Shown here piece after piece: positions 9,128 to 21,783 of a stretch of 64,000 bases of DNA (position 1 is its first letter; the number at the start of each line of letters is the position of its first letter). The translations under genes and the position numbers were made by a program. The stretch lies in NCBI GenBank assembly GCA_937138475.1, contig CAKZPD010000033.1, forward strand, positions 124,001 through 188,000. Reading direction: 5' to 3'. This DNA is from an uncultured Sulfitobacter sp. Its GTDB lineage: Bacteria; Pseudomonadota; Alphaproteobacteria; Rhodobacterales; Rhodobacteraceae. Below the pieces are notes generated by a model. That model had not been told where the DNA came from. It did no database searches and was given only the letters and a program-made list of their open reading frames with translations.

Positions 9128-9718
9128 ATGCGTGGAATTAAGGCGTTTTTGATCATTGCGGCGCTGGGTCTTGCGGGGGCCGGCGCGGCGGTGGCACAAG
9201 AACAGGTTCCGCCGCAAGGGCCGGTTTTGGCCCAGCAGCCCAACCGGGTGATCGTTCAAAGCCCGGTTTTGACGGTAGATACCGACCGGCTGTATCAGGA
9301 CAGCAACTTTGGCCGGCAAACCGCCCGCGAGTTCGAGGGCAAGGGCGCCGAGCTGGCCGCCGAAAACCGCCGTATCGAGGCGGCGCTCTCGGCCGAAGAA
9401 CAAATGCTGACAGATCGCAGGTCGGTTATGAAACCGGCCGAGTTCAGGGTGCTGGCCGATGCGTTCGATGCCAAGGTGCAAGAGACCCGCAAAACCCAAG
9501 ACGCCAAGACGCGCGCCCTGAACCAAGAGCTGGAAGACCGCCGGGTGGCCTTTTTCAATGCGGCGGTGCCGGTCTTGGAGCAGCTGATGCGGGCCACCGG
9601 GGCAGCGGTGATTCTTGAGCGGCGTTCGGTGTTTATCAGCGTCAACGCCGTGGACATCACCCAAGAGGCGATCCAGCAGCTTAATCAGTCACAGCTGAAC
9701 CTGCCGGCAAAAAACTGA
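9128..9718 (+). CDS. OmpH/Skp-family periplasmic chaperone
   Basis: 196 residues with a signal peptide (cleavage likely after AVAQ, residue 25) and a long charged helical region (EFEGKGAELAAENRRIEAAL ... ALNQELEDRRVAFFNAA) like the Skp tentacles. Skp holds unfolded outer-membrane proteins in the periplasm and passes them to BamA. It starts 11 bp after bamA, which supports the assignment. Sequence conservation in this family is low, so the call rests on architecture and context. Confidence 0.88.
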   Translation: MRGIKAFLIIAALGLAGAGAAVAQEQVPPQGPVLAQQPNRVIVQSPVLTVDTDRLYQDSNFGRQTAREFEGKGAELAAENRRIEAALSAEEQMLTDRRSVMKPAEFRVLADAFDAKVQETRKTQDAKTRALNQELEDRRVAFFNAAVPVLEQLMRATGAAVILERRSVFISVNAVDITQEAIQQLNQSQLNLPAKN

Positions 9719-9788
9719 TGCGGCTTGTCCCTGCGGGCCGGAGTTGCTAGGCATCTTTTCAAGCCCTTGAACACAAAGGACAGACCAG

Positions 9789-10247
9789 ATGACTGTTTCC
9801 CGCACCCACGCCGATATCCAGATGATTCAGCGGATCTTGCCGCATCGCTATCCGTTTCTTTTGGTTGATAAGGTCGAAGATATCGACGGCACAGACCGGG
9901 CGGTTGGCATCAAGAACGTCACCATGAACGAGCCGCATTTTCAGGGCCATTTTCCGGGCCTGCCGATCATGCCCGGCGTGACCATCATCGAGGCAATGGC
10001 CCAGACAGCTGCGGTGATGGTTGGCGTGACCCTCCAGATGGAGGACAAAGAAATGAAGGTCTATTTCATGGCCATCGACAAATGCAAGTTCCGCCGCAAG
10101 GTCGGGCCCGGCGATGTCCTGAGAATGGAGCTTAAGACCCTGCGCGGCAAGCCGGGGGGCAAAGTGTGGCGGTTTGGCGGTGTGGCCAGCGTTGACGGCG
10201 AAATGGCGGCGGAGTGTGAATTCACCGCCATGATGGATCTGCCGTAG
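9789..10247 (+). CDS. fabZ: 3-hydroxyacyl-ACP dehydratase FabZ
   Basis: Hot-dog fold dehydratase of fatty acid elongation, also balancing the 3-hydroxymyristoyl-ACP pool used for lipid A. 152 residues. [14 protein letters not shown] is near residue 17, and the active-site helix carries [19 protein letters not shown], with the catalytic His and Glu present. A ribosome binding site (AAAGGA, 9776-9781) precedes the ATG. It is followed closely by lpxA. Confidence 0.97.
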   Translation: MTVSRTHADIQMIQRILPHRYPFLLVDKVEDIDGTDRAVGIKNVTMNEPHFQGHFPGLPIMPGVTIIEAMAQTAAVMVGVTLQMEDKEMKVYFMAIDKCKFRRKVGPGDVLRMELKTLRGKPGGKVWRFGGVASVDGEMAAECEFTAMMDLP

Positions 10248-10259
10248 GGTTTCGAAGCA

Positions 10260-11042
10260 ATGAGCAACATTCACCCAAGCGCAATCATCGAGGCCGGCGC
10301 CCAGATTGATCCAAGCGCCAAGGTCGGCCCGTTTTGCGTTGTTGGGCCAGATGTCACCCTTGGCCCCGAGGTCGAGCTGAAAAGCCATGTGGTGGTGTCG
10401 GGGCAAACAACGATCGGGGCGCAAACCGTTGTGTTCCCCTTTGCGGTGATTGGTGAAATCCCGCAGGATCTCAAGTTCAAGGGCGAACGCACCCGGCTTG
10501 AGATTGGCGCGCGAAATCGGATCCGCGAGCATGTAACAATCAATTGCGGCACCCAAGGGGGCGGCGGCGTGACGCGGATTGGCGATGATGCTTTGTTGAT
10601 GGCAGGGTGCCATGTGGCCCATGACGCGGTGATCGGAAATCGCTGTATTTTGGTGAATTCGGTGGCCATTGCCGGGCATTGCGTGCTTGAGGACGACGTG
10701 ATCGTTGGTGGTCTGTCGGGGGTGCATCAATTCGTTCGTATCGGGCGCGGCGCGATCATTGGCGCGGTCACCATGGTGACGAATGACGTGATCCCCTATG
10801 GGTTGGTGCAGGCGCCCCGCGGGGATCTGGATGGGCTGAATTTGGTCGGGCTTAAGCGGCGCGGGGTGGCCCGGGCCGATATCACCGCCTTGCGGGCGGC
10901 GTTCCAGATGCTGGCCCAGGGCGAAGGCACGTTTCAAAGCCGGGCGGCGCGTCTGGGCGAGGAAACCGACAGCGCCTATGTCCGCGAAATCGTTGATTTT
11001 ATCACCGCCGGAAGCGACCGGCACTTTTTGACGCCGGGATAA
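10260..11042 (+). CDS. lpxA: UDP-N-acetylglucosamine O-acyltransferase
   Basis: First committed step of lipid A synthesis: transfer of a 3-hydroxyacyl chain from ACP to UDP-GlcNAc. 260 residues. The N-terminal two thirds is a left-handed beta-helix of hexapeptide repeats (IHPSAIIEAGAQIDPSAKVG onward), with the catalytic His in GCHVAHDAVIGN and the GHCVLEDDVIVGGLSGVHQFVRIG turn; the last 70 residues are helical. Its TAA overlaps the lpxI ATG by one base. Confidence 0.97.
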   Translation: MSNIHPSAIIEAGAQIDPSAKVGPFCVVGPDVTLGPEVELKSHVVVSGQTTIGAQTVVFPFAVIGEIPQDLKFKGERTRLEIGARNRIREHVTINCGTQGGGGVTRIGDDALLMAGCHVAHDAVIGNRCILVNSVAIAGHCVLEDDVIVGGLSGVHQFVRIGRGAIIGAVTMVTNDVIPYGLVQAPRGDLDGLNLVGLKRRGVARADITALRAAFQMLAQGEGTFQSRAARLGEETDSAYVREIVDFITAGSDRHFLTPG

Positions 11043-11833
11043 TGCTGGCGTTGATCGCAGGGCGCGGCGGATTGCCAGCCGCAGTGGCACAGGCGCAGGC
11101 CGTCAAACCTTTGGTCTGTGCGCTTGAGGGGTTTGCCCCAGATGGGGTGACGCCGGACGTGACCTTTCGGCTTGAGGGGCTTGGGCCGCTTTTGACCCAG
11201 TTGCAGGCGCGCGGGGTGCGCGACGTGTGTCTGTGCGGCGGCATTGATCGCCCGCAGATTGATCCGGCGTTGATCGCCCCTGAAACGCTGCCTTTGATCC
11301 CGTTGTTGCAGACCGCCATTGCCGCCGGCGATGACGGCGCGTTGCGGGCGGTGATGTCGATTTTTGAGACCTTTGGCTTTTGTGTGCGTGCGGCCCATGA
11401 TCTGGCGCCGGGCTTGGTTGTCCAGGCGGGGGTGCTGACGGCGCAGGCCCCGGATCAGACGATGCTGGATGCGGCGGTGCGCGGCGATGCGGTGTTGAAG
11501 GCCCTGGCGCCTTTGGATGTCGGGCAGGCCTGTGTGGCAGGGGCCGGACAGGTTTGGGGGATCGAAACCGTTGGCGGCACGGCGCATATGTTGGGCGCCT
11601 TGCCCCCTGCGGTGCGACAGGCCGGCGCGGTTTTGGTCAAGCGATCCAAGGCCGGGCAGGATTTGCGCGCCGATATGCCGACGATTGGCCCGGATACCAT
11701 CGCGCAGCTGGCCCAGGCGGGGTTGGCGGGGATGGTGCTTGAGGCGGGCCGGGTCTTGGTGCTTGAGCGCGACACGGTAAGACGCGAGGCCGAGGCCGCC
11801 GGCCTGGCCATCTGGGCCTGGGACGCGCCGTGA
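11042..11833 (+). CDS. lpxI: UDP-2,3-diacylglucosamine pyrophosphatase LpxI
   Basis: LpxI (formerly DUF1009) hydrolyses UDP-2,3-diacylglucosamine to lipid X and UMP, replacing the unrelated LpxH in alphaproteobacteria. 263 residues. It starts LALIAGRGGLPAAVAQA, and the C-terminal domain has AGAGQVWGIETVGGTAHML, VLVKRSKAGQDLRADMPTIG and GLAGMVLEAGRVL, typical of the family. It overlaps both neighbours by one to four bases, so lpxA-lpxI-lpxB is translationally coupled. Confidence 0.95.
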   Translation: MLALIAGRGGLPAAVAQAQAVKPLVCALEGFAPDGVTPDVTFRLEGLGPLLTQLQARGVRDVCLCGGIDRPQIDPALIAPETLPLIPLLQTAIAAGDDGALRAVMSIFETFGFCVRAAHDLAPGLVVQAGVLTAQAPDQTMLDAAVRGDAVLKALAPLDVGQACVAGAGQVWGIETVGGTAHMLGALPPAVRQAGAVLVKRSKAGQDLRADMPTIGPDTIAQLAQAGLAGMVLEAGRVLVLERDTVRREAEAAGLAIWAWDAP

Positions 11834-13014
11834 TGCGGGTGTTCATCATCGCCGGAGAGCCATCGGGCGACAAGCTGGGCGGCGCCTTGATGGCGGGGCT
11901 GCGCAGCTTGCAGCCAGAAATAGAGTTTCGCGGCATTGGCGCCGAACACATGGCGGCACAGGGTCTGCAAAGCCGCTTTGACATGCGCGAGCTTAGCGTT
12001 ATGGGGCTGGCCGAGATTTTGCCCAAATATCGTGCGCTTCAGGCGCGGATCCGCGAAACCGCCGATGCGGTTGTCGCCTGGGCCCCGGATGTATTGATCA
12101 CCATTGACGCGCCGGATTTTTCGCTGCGGGTGGCGCGGCGGGTCAAAGCCCAAAGCGCGGTTCGCACCGTGCATTATGTGGCGCCGTCGGTCTGGGCGTG
12201 GCGGCCGGGGCGGGCGGCCAAAATGGCGCAGGTTATTGATCAGGTCTTGGCGTTGTTGCCGTTCGAGCCGCCTTTTATGACCGCCCATGGCATGCGCTGT
12301 GATTTTGTTGGCCATCCCGTTGTAGCAGAGCCGGTCGCCACAGCGGCAGAGGCGGAGGATTTCCGCGCCGCGCACGGCATTGGCGCCGGGCCATTGGTTG
12401 CGGTGTTGCCTGGATCGCGCCAGGCCGAGGTGCGCCGTCTGGCGCCGGTGTTTGGCGCGGCGCTTGGGGTTTTGGCGCAGCGCCAGCCCGGCCTGCGTGT
12501 TGTGGTGCCGGCGGCGGCGGCGGTTGCCGACGCGGTTGCCGCAGCCGTAAGGGGGTGGCCGGTCGAGGCGATTTTGGTTGACCCCCGCACGCCGGGGGCA
12601 GAGGCGCAAAAGCGGGCGGCGGTGGCCGCCGCGGATGCGGCGCTGGCGGCATCGGGGACTGTGTCGCTTGAGCTGGCGGCGGCGGGAACGCCGATGGTGA
12701 TTGCCTATGATATGAACCGGCTTTCGCTGAAGCTGATCACCTGGATGATGCGGATTGATACGGTTACCTTGGTGAATTTGGTCTCGGAGAGCCGCACGGT
12801 GCCCGAGTTTATTGGCGCCGCTTGCACGCCCGAGGCGGTCGCGGGGGGGCTGTTGGCGGTATTGGATGCCCCCGAGGCGCAGCGCCAGGCGATGGCGCTG
12901 ACCATGCAGCGCTTGGGCCAGGGCGGCGAGGCCCCCGGACTGCGTGCGGCGCGCGCCGTCATGGCTGGCCTTGCGCAAACGCCGGGACAGGGAGCCTCCG
13001 GCGGGGATATTTAA
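11833..13014 (+). CDS. lpxB: Lipid A disaccharide synthase
   Basis: Glycosyltransferase (GT19) joining UDP-2,3-diacylglucosamine and lipid X. 393 residues from the ATG at 11833; a GTG one codon earlier is the alternative. FIIAGEPSGDKLGG opens the protein; HYVAPSVWAWRPGR, VLPGSRQAEV and the C-terminal SGTVSLELAAAGTPMVIAY are diagnostic. The last codons run into a copy of the interspersed repeat, so the protein ends ASGGDI and uses the TAA inside the repeat as its stop. Confidence 0.96.
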   Translation: MRVFIIAGEPSGDKLGGALMAGLRSLQPEIEFRGIGAEHMAAQGLQSRFDMRELSVMGLAEILPKYRALQARIRETADAVVAWAPDVLITIDAPDFSLRVARRVKAQSAVRTVHYVAPSVWAWRPGRAAKMAQVIDQVLALLPFEPPFMTAHGMRCDFVGHPVVAEPVATAAEAEDFRAAHGIGAGPLVAVLPGSRQAEVRRLAPVFGAALGVLAQRQPGLRVVVPAAAAVADAVAAAVRGWPVEAILVDPRTPGAEAQKRAAVAAADAALAASGTVSLELAAAGTPMVIAYDMNRLSLKLITWMMRIDTVTLVNLVSESRTVPEFIGAACTPEAVAGGLLAVLDAPEAQRQAMALTMQRLGQGGEAPGLRAARAVMAGLAQTPGQGASGGDI

Positions 13015-13026
13015 GAACAAAAGAAG
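12988..13026 (+). repeat. Interspersed 3'-end repeat, copy C, coding the end of lpxB
   Basis: GGGAGCCTCCGGCGGGGATA begins the unit and the tail AAGAACAAAAGAAG ends it. The lpxB TAA at 13012-13014 lies within the unit, so here the repeat is partly coding. It separates lpxB from the convergent mnmA, whose stop codon is 15 bp further on. Confidence 0.9.
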
Positions 13027-13041
13027 CCGGTTGGCGGGGGA

Positions 13042-14178
13042 TTAGCCTTTGTGTATCCAGCCGCCGCCGAAGATGCGTGGGCTGGTGGGGTCGTAGAACA
13101 CGCAGGCCTGGCCGGGAGAGACGCCCTCTTCGGCGCAGAGCAGCTCTATGGTGGCGGTGGTTTCGGTGATGGGATGAAGAATCGCAGGGGCCGGCGGACG
13201 GGTGGAGCGGACTTTGACCGCGAGATCCCATTGGGGTTGGCTGGTCAGAGGCGCGTCGCCCAGCCAGTTGATTTCTTGCACGGGGATGTGGCGCGTGGCC
13301 AGGTGGGATTTGGGCCCGACAACCACGGTTTTGCCGTCGGCGTCGAGTTTCACCACATAGAGCGGGTCGGCCAGCCCGCCGATGCCCAGGCCGCGGCGCT
13401 GGCCAATGGTATAGTTGATAATTCCCTCATGGGTGCCCAGCACGGTGCCATCGACATGGACGATATTGCCCGGTTGCGCGGCTTCGGGGCGCAGTTTTCG
13501 GATCACTTCGGCATAGTTGCCGTTCGGGACAAAGCAGATATCCTGGCTGTCGGGTTTGTCGGCAACGGCCAGACCGTATTTGGCGGCCAGCGCGCGGGTT
13601 TCGGATTTGGATTTGAGGTGCCCCAGCGGAAACCGCAGGAACGACAGTTGTTCCGAGGTGGTCGAGAACAGGAAATAGCTTTGATCGCGGGCGGCATCGG
13701 CGGCCGAATGCAGTTCGGGGCCGTGGGGGCCAAGCTTGCGCTGAATGTAATGGCCGGTGGCCATGCAGTCGGCCTCAAGATCTTTGGCGGTTTCAAGCAG
13801 GTCTTTGAATTTGACCCGCTCATTACAGCGGATGCAGGGAACCGGGGTGGCGCCGCCCAGATAGCTGTCGGCGAATTCGTCGATCACCGCATCCTTGAAG
13901 ATGTTTTCATAGTCGAGAACATAATGGGGAAAGCCCATGGTTTCGGCCACCCGGCGGGCATCATGGATATCCAGACCTGCGCAGCAGGCGCCCTTTTTCG
14001 CCAGTGCGGCGCCATGGTCATAAAGCTGAAGCGTCACGCCGATGACATCATAGCCTTGCTCTTTCAGCATGGCGGCCACCACCGAGCTGTCGACGCCGCC
14101 TGACATGGCAACGACGACGCGGGTTTGCGCGGCGGGTTTGGCAAAACCAAGCGAGTTGAGCGGGGTATCGAGGGGCAT
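13042..14178 (-). CDS. mnmA: tRNA-specific 2-thiouridylase MnmA
   Basis: Adds sulfur to C2 of U34 in tRNAs for Lys, Glu and Gln. 378 residues from the ATG at 14178, which has GGAG seven bases upstream; an in-frame start at 14202 is less likely. The PP-loop SGGVDSS is at residues 26-32, the [10 protein letters not shown] block follows with the first catalytic Cys, and [21 protein letters not shown] and the C-terminal CVFYDP are present. It is divergent from sciP. Confidence 0.96.
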   Translation of the reverse strand: MPLDTPLNSLGFAKPAAQTRVVVAMSGGVDSSVVAAMLKEQGYDVIGVTLQLYDHGAALAKKGACCAGLDIHDARRVAETMGFPHYVLDYENIFKDAVIDEFADSYLGGATPVPCIRCNERVKFKDLLETAKDLEADCMATGHYIQRKLGPHGPELHSAADAARDQSYFLFSTTSEQLSFLRFPLGHLKSKSETRALAAKYGLAVADKPDSQDICFVPNGNYAEVIRKLRPEAAQPGNIVHVDGTVLGTHEGIINYTIGQRRGLGIGGLADPLYVVKLDADGKTVVVGPKSHLATRHIPVQEINWLGDAPLTSQPQWDLAVKVRSTRPPAPAILHPITETTATIELLCAEEGVSPGQACVFYDPTSPRIFGGGWIHKG

Positions 14179-14303
14179 GGGCGTTCTCCGGGTGATCCGC
14201 AAGAATATATGAAAAACTTAAACACTCTCAAGGGGTGGTTTTCACGGCTCCTTAAGCACGTTGCGGCAAGGTGATGTCAAGGCGAGCAACGTGGGGAAGT
14301 GAG

Positions 14304-14582
14304 ATGTATTTGAGAAAAGTGGCGGGACCACGGTCCGTGACCCTTGAGGATGGGCGTGTGTTGTCTTTGGCGGATTTGCCGGATCCGGGTACCAAACGCT
14401 GGGTTGCATCCCGCAAGGCGGCGGTGGTGCGGGCGGTGGCCTATGGGTTGATTTCACAAAAGGCGGCAGAGCGCCGGTATTGCATCAGCGCGGAAGAGTT
14501 CGAGACATGGGTGCGGGCGGTATCCTGTCATGGCGAGAAGGCATTGAAGGCAACATCCATACAAAAGTATAGACAATCTTAG
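14304..14582 (+). CDS. sciP: SciP-like CtrA inhibitor (DUF1153)
   Basis: 92-residue helix-turn-helix protein of the DUF1153 family. In Caulobacter SciP binds CtrA and its target DNA and blocks CtrA-driven transcription in G1. The ATG at 14304 follows GGGGAAG (14293-14299). Recognisable stretches are GPRSVTLEDGRVLSLADLP, the RWVASRKAAVVRAVAYGLIS helix and the YCISAEEFETW recognition region. It sits immediately before ctrA on the same strand, a conserved pairing that strengthens the call. Confidence 0.88.
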   Translation: MYLRKVAGPRSVTLEDGRVLSLADLPDPGTKRWVASRKAAVVRAVAYGLISQKAAERRYCISAEEFETWVRAVSCHGEKALKATSIQKYRQS

Positions 14583-14618
14583 GTTGTGCGCTAGGTTTCT
14601 TCTAGAGAGTAACGGGTG

Positions 14619-14644
14619 GTTAACTTTTTCAGCCCAATGTTAAC
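14619..14644 (+). promoter_or_regulatory. Twin GTTAAC sites upstream of ctrA (possible CtrA half-sites)
   Basis: Two identical GTTAAC palindromes (14619-14624 and 14639-14644) lie 20 bp apart centre to centre, 34 bp before the ctrA ATG. CtrA binds TTAA-N7-TTAA and also TTAAC half-sites; the spacing here is two helical turns and not the classical seven bases. Autoregulation of ctrA is known in Caulobacter. The call rests on the sequence match and position only. Confidence 0.4.
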
Positions 14645-14677
14645 CTTGATAAGAAGAGTGTTGATGCGGAGAACCCT

Positions 14678-15397
14678 ATGCGTGTGTTGCTTGTTGAAGA
14701 TGATCCAACCACATCCAAAAGTATTGAATTGATGCTGACCCATGCAAATCTGAATGTTTATGCCACAGATTTGGGGGAAGAAGGGGTCGATCTGGCAAAG
14801 CTCTATGATTACGATTTGATCCTGTTGGATTTGGATCTGCCGGATATGAATGGGCATGACGTGCTGCGCCAACTGCGCCTGGCCCGGATCGAAACGCCGA
14901 TCTTGATCCTTTCGGGGGCGGATGACACCGAAAACAAGATACGCGGTTTTGGGTTCGGGGCGGATGATTATTTGACCAAGCCGTTCCATCGCGAAGAACT
15001 GGTGGCCCGGATCCATGCGATTATCCGCCGATCAAAGGGGCATTCGCAATCGGTGATCGACACGGGGCAGATTTCGGTCAACCTTGATGCCAAGACGGTC
15101 AGCGTTGGTGATAAATCGGTGCACCTGACGGGTAAGGAATATCAGATGCTTGAACTGCTGTCTTTGCGCAAGGGCACAACCTTGACCAAAGAGATGTTTT
15201 TGAATCACCTTTATGGCGGCATGGATGAGCCAGAGCTAAAGATTATCGACGTGTTTATATGTAAGTTGCGCAAAAAACTTAGCACCGCGACCGGCGGTGA
15301 AAATTATATCGAAACGGTCTGGGGGCGTGGGTATGTGCTGCGCGATCCGGAACCGGCGCAATCGGGCGGGCCACGCCGTTTGGCCATTGGTGCCTGA
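14678..15397 (+). CDS. ctrA: Cell-cycle response regulator CtrA
   Basis: OmpR/PhoB-type response regulator controlling cell cycle, flagella and gene-transfer functions in alphaproteobacteria. 239 residues. The receiver domain has EDD (7-9), the phosphoacceptor Asp51 in [18 protein letters not shown] and the Lys of LTKPFH. The linker [12 protein letters not shown] and the winged-helix DNA-binding domain ([37 protein letters not shown]) are near identical to known CtrA proteins. Upstream sciP encodes its probable inhibitor. Confidence 0.96.
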   Translation: MRVLLVEDDPTTSKSIELMLTHANLNVYATDLGEEGVDLAKLYDYDLILLDLDLPDMNGHDVLRQLRLARIETPILILSGADDTENKIRGFGFGADDYLTKPFHREELVARIHAIIRRSKGHSQSVIDTGQISVNLDAKTVSVGDKSVHLTGKEYQMLELLSLRKGTTLTKEMFLNHLYGGMDEPELKIIDVFICKLRKKLSTATGGENYIETVWGRGYVLRDPEPAQSGGPRRLAIGA

Positions 15398-15405
15398 CCC
15401 TATGA

Positions 15406-19730
<4,325 letters not shown>

Positions 19731-19748
19731 CCCCTTATGTTCCGCTTT

Positions 19749-19763
19749 GTTCTCATAAAGTTC
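19749..19763 (+). promoter_or_regulatory. LexA (SOS) box, alphaproteobacterial type
   Basis: GTTC-TCATAAA-GTTC matches exactly the direct-repeat SOS box GTTC-N7-GTTC described for Rhodobacter, Caulobacter and Rhizobium LexA. A further GTTC lies six bases upstream (19739-19742). The site is 19 bp after the recG stop and 56 bp before the ATG of a 42-residue peptide, a normal operator position. Confidence 0.75.
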
Positions 19764-19818
19764 TTTACATTGCGTCAAGAAAGTGAGAACAAAGTGTAAA
19801 CACAAGAAGGGGAAGGTC

Positions 19819-19947
19819 ATGGCAAGTCTGATTCAAATCAAAGCAATCGCGACCCGCGCGCAGTTCACCTTGCTACAAGATGCCATCGGCGCCGCATCGC
19901 TTTGCGTGATGTTCGTTGTGGCGCTGCATCTGCCGGCAATTCTCTAG
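19819..19947 (+). CDS. Putative SOS-controlled 42-residue membrane peptide
   Basis: Short ORF beginning MASLIQIKAIATRAQ and ending in one hydrophobic segment, AASLCVMFVVALHLPAIL. AAGGGGAAGG (19806-19815) is a strong ribosome binding site, and a LexA box lies just upstream. The amphipathic positive N-terminus with a single C-terminal membrane helix recalls SOS-induced division inhibitors such as Caulobacter SidA, also a tiny inner-membrane protein; no sequence homology is claimed. Its stop overlaps the convergent IscU-like gene by a few bases. Confidence 0.65.
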   Translation: MASLIQIKAIATRAQFTLLQDAIGAASLCVMFVVALHLPAIL

Positions 19948-20402
19948 GCCTTGGCGCTGGTGGCTTGGATGGCCTGTTGCATGGCCTTTGTCGCCGCATC
20001 GATACACAGCATAATCGAGGCGTGGCGGTTCTTATAATCCTGCGCAGGTGCAAGCACTTCAAACCCATCAAAAGGCGGCAGGGGGGCAGGACCGGCGCCG
20101 CGCAGCATCGCCTGCAATTGATCGCGCCCGGCCTCAAGTTCAGGCAAACTGCGCCCGATAATCACAGCCCCGGTGATGGCCGCTGCCGCTTGCCCCAGGG
20201 CACAGGCCTTAACATCCTGGCCAAAGCGGCTGATCCGGCCATCTTCGATATCCAGATCCACCGTGACCGTCGATCCGCACAGCGGCGATCTCAGCTTCAC
20301 GCTCGCCATCGGGGTCTCAAGGCGCTCCAGAAACGGGATATCCGCGGTCAGGGCCAAGATACGGCCAGAGTAAAGCTTGATCAAATCGGTATCGGCTGGC
20401 AT
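19944..20402 (-). CDS. IscU/NifU-like iron-sulfur cluster scaffold protein
   Basis: 152 residues of the IscU/NifU N-terminal fold, which holds nascent Fe-S clusters for transfer to apoproteins. The three expected cysteines are visible in PLCGSTV, VKACALGQAAAA and IMLCIDAATKA. It stands alone, without iscS or suf genes, as is common for this alphaproteobacterial subfamily. It is divergent from hisI and convergent with the SOS-box peptide. Whether it is a true scaffold or a paralogue with another role cannot be told from here. Confidence 0.82.
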   Translation of the reverse strand: MPADTDLIKLYSGRILALTADIPFLERLETPMASVKLRSPLCGSTVTVDLDIEDGRISRFGQDVKACALGQAAAAITGAVIIGRSLPELEAGRDQLQAMLRGAGPAPLPPFDGFEVLAPAQDYKNRHASIMLCIDAATKAMQQAIQATSAKA

Positions 20403-20484
20403 GACGCACCTTTTGCGGTTTTCCTAATGCAGATACCCCATTACATAGGCCCATGACGCAAGATGCAAAAGGGTTTTCCACCAG

Positions 20485-20829
20485 ATGAACCAAGCCGCCG
20501 CCTTTGATCCCGCCTGCCTTACCTATAACGACGCCGGCCTGATCCCGGCCATTGCCCAGGACGCCACAACCGGCGCGGTGCTCATGCTGGCTTGGATGAA
20601 CGCGGCGGCGGTCGCCCGCACGCTGGAAACCGGCCGCGTCACCTATTGGAGCCGCTCTCGCCAGTCTTTCTGGGTCAAAGGCGAAACCAGCGGCCATGTT
20701 CAAAGGCTGCGCTCTTTCCACTATGATTGCGACAGCGACTGCCTGTTGCTTAAGGTCGATCAAACCGGCCCTGCCTGCCATACCGGCGCGCCCAGCTGTT
20801 TTTTCAACACGGTGCCTGTGGCCACCTGA
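20485..20829 (+). CDS. hisI: Phosphoribosyl-AMP cyclohydrolase HisI
   Basis: Third step of histidine synthesis, opening the adenine ring of phosphoribosyl-AMP. 114 residues, single domain (not fused to HisE). Motifs: VLMLAWMN, the [19 protein letters not shown] core, and metal-binding DCDSDCLLL with CHTGAPSCF. It is a lone his gene here. The interspersed repeat on the other strand separates it from convergent gluQ. Confidence 0.96.
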   Translation: MNQAAAFDPACLTYNDAGLIPAIAQDATTGAVLMLAWMNAAAVARTLETGRVTYWSRSRQSFWVKGETSGHVQRLRSFHYDCDSDCLLLKVDQTGPACHTGAPSCFFNTVPVAT

Positions 20830-20835
20830 ACCTTT

Positions 20836-20876
20836 GGGTTCTTTTGTTCCCAAATATCCCCGCCGGAGGCTCCCCC
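20836..20876 (-). repeat. Interspersed 3'-end repeat, copy D (minus strand)
   Basis: On the minus strand it reads GAGCCTCCGGCGGGGATATT followed by a slightly diverged tail (TGGGAACAAAAGAA). It lies about 35 bp after the gluQ stop, in the orientation of gluQ, between gluQ and the convergent hisI. Confidence 0.88.
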
Positions 20877-20909
20877 GCTTTGCAACCGTCGCCGCGGCGC
20901 GGTGCGCGC

Positions 20910-21770
20910 TTACATCCCCAACAAGGCGCGGATATCGGCGGCCGTGGCCCCCTCAGCACGATAACGCGCCAGCGCCCGCGCATCGTCGCGTTTAGCCAGC
21001 CGCTTGCCCTGCTGATCACGGATCAGCCGGTGATGGTGGTAAACAGGTGTCGGCAGACCCAGCAAGGCTTGCAACACCCGATGTATCGGCGTGGCGTCAA
21101 ACAGATCGGCGCCGCGCACCACATCGGTGATGCCTTGCCCCGCATCATCGACCACCGCGCTCAGATGATACGAGGTGCCAATCTCGCGCCGGGCCAATAC
21201 CACATCCCCGACATTTTCAACCAGATGCGTTGGGTCGATCCGGTGATAACCGGGGCTGTGCAGCTTTTCGTAAAAGCCCAACGGCCTCTGCACAACATTC
21301 AAGACCTTAAGGGCGCGCACCATGTTCAGGCGCAAGGCGGCGCCATCCGGGCGCGGGCCCTTGGCGGGTTGACGGCAGGTGCCGGGGTAAACAATGCCGT
21401 CGGGTCCGATCAGCGGCGCGCCGCCCTCTTGTGGGGCGGTGGCGGCGGCGGCAATGTCTTTACGGTTGCAGTGACATACATACAAAAGCCCCTGGGCCCA
21501 CAGCCGGTCCAGCGCCGCGCCATAGCGCGCCAGCCCCGCCGACTGCCGCAGCACCGGGACCGGCCACTCAAGCCCTAGCCAACCCAGATCTTCATATATC
21601 TGCACCTCCCATTCGGGGCGGGCGCGGGCGGTGTCAATGTCTTCGATCCGCAGCAAAAAGCTGCCCCCGGCTGCGCGCGCCATCTGGTCGGCGCAGAGGG
21701 CGGAAAAGGCATGGCCCAGATGCAGCGGCCCAGTGGGCGAGGGGGCAAATCGTGTGCGAAAGCCTGTCAT
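20910..21770 (-). CDS. gluQ: Glutamyl-Q tRNA(Asp) synthetase
   Basis: Truncated GluRS paralogue that attaches glutamate to queuosine-34 of tRNA(Asp). 286 residues from the ATG at 21770; the longer frame to 21881 reads into trmFO and is unlikely. TRFAPSPTGPLHLGHA (HIGH-type) and GKRLAKRDDA (KMSK-type) are present, there is no anticodon-binding domain, and a zinc-site Cys set (CHCNRKD, YPGTC) is visible. It starts 14 bp after trmFO on the same strand. Confidence 0.94.
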   Translation of the reverse strand: MTGFRTRFAPSPTGPLHLGHAFSALCADQMARAAGGSFLLRIEDIDTARARPEWEVQIYEDLGWLGLEWPVPVLRQSAGLARYGAALDRLWAQGLLYVCHCNRKDIAAAATAPQEGGAPLIGPDGIVYPGTCRQPAKGPRPDGAALRLNMVRALKVLNVVQRPLGFYEKLHSPGYHRIDPTHLVENVGDVVLARREIGTSYHLSAVVDDAGQGITDVVRGADLFDATPIHRVLQALLGLPTPVYHHHRLIRDQQGKRLAKRDDARALARYRAEGATAADIRALLGM

Positions 21771-21783
21771 CGCCCTGCGGCCC

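Noticed and set aside
14203..14303. Canonical CtrA box (TTAA-N7-TTAA) upstream of sciP
   Set aside because: TTAA words occur at 14218 and 14252, but the spacing is 30 bp, so no classical site can be claimed.
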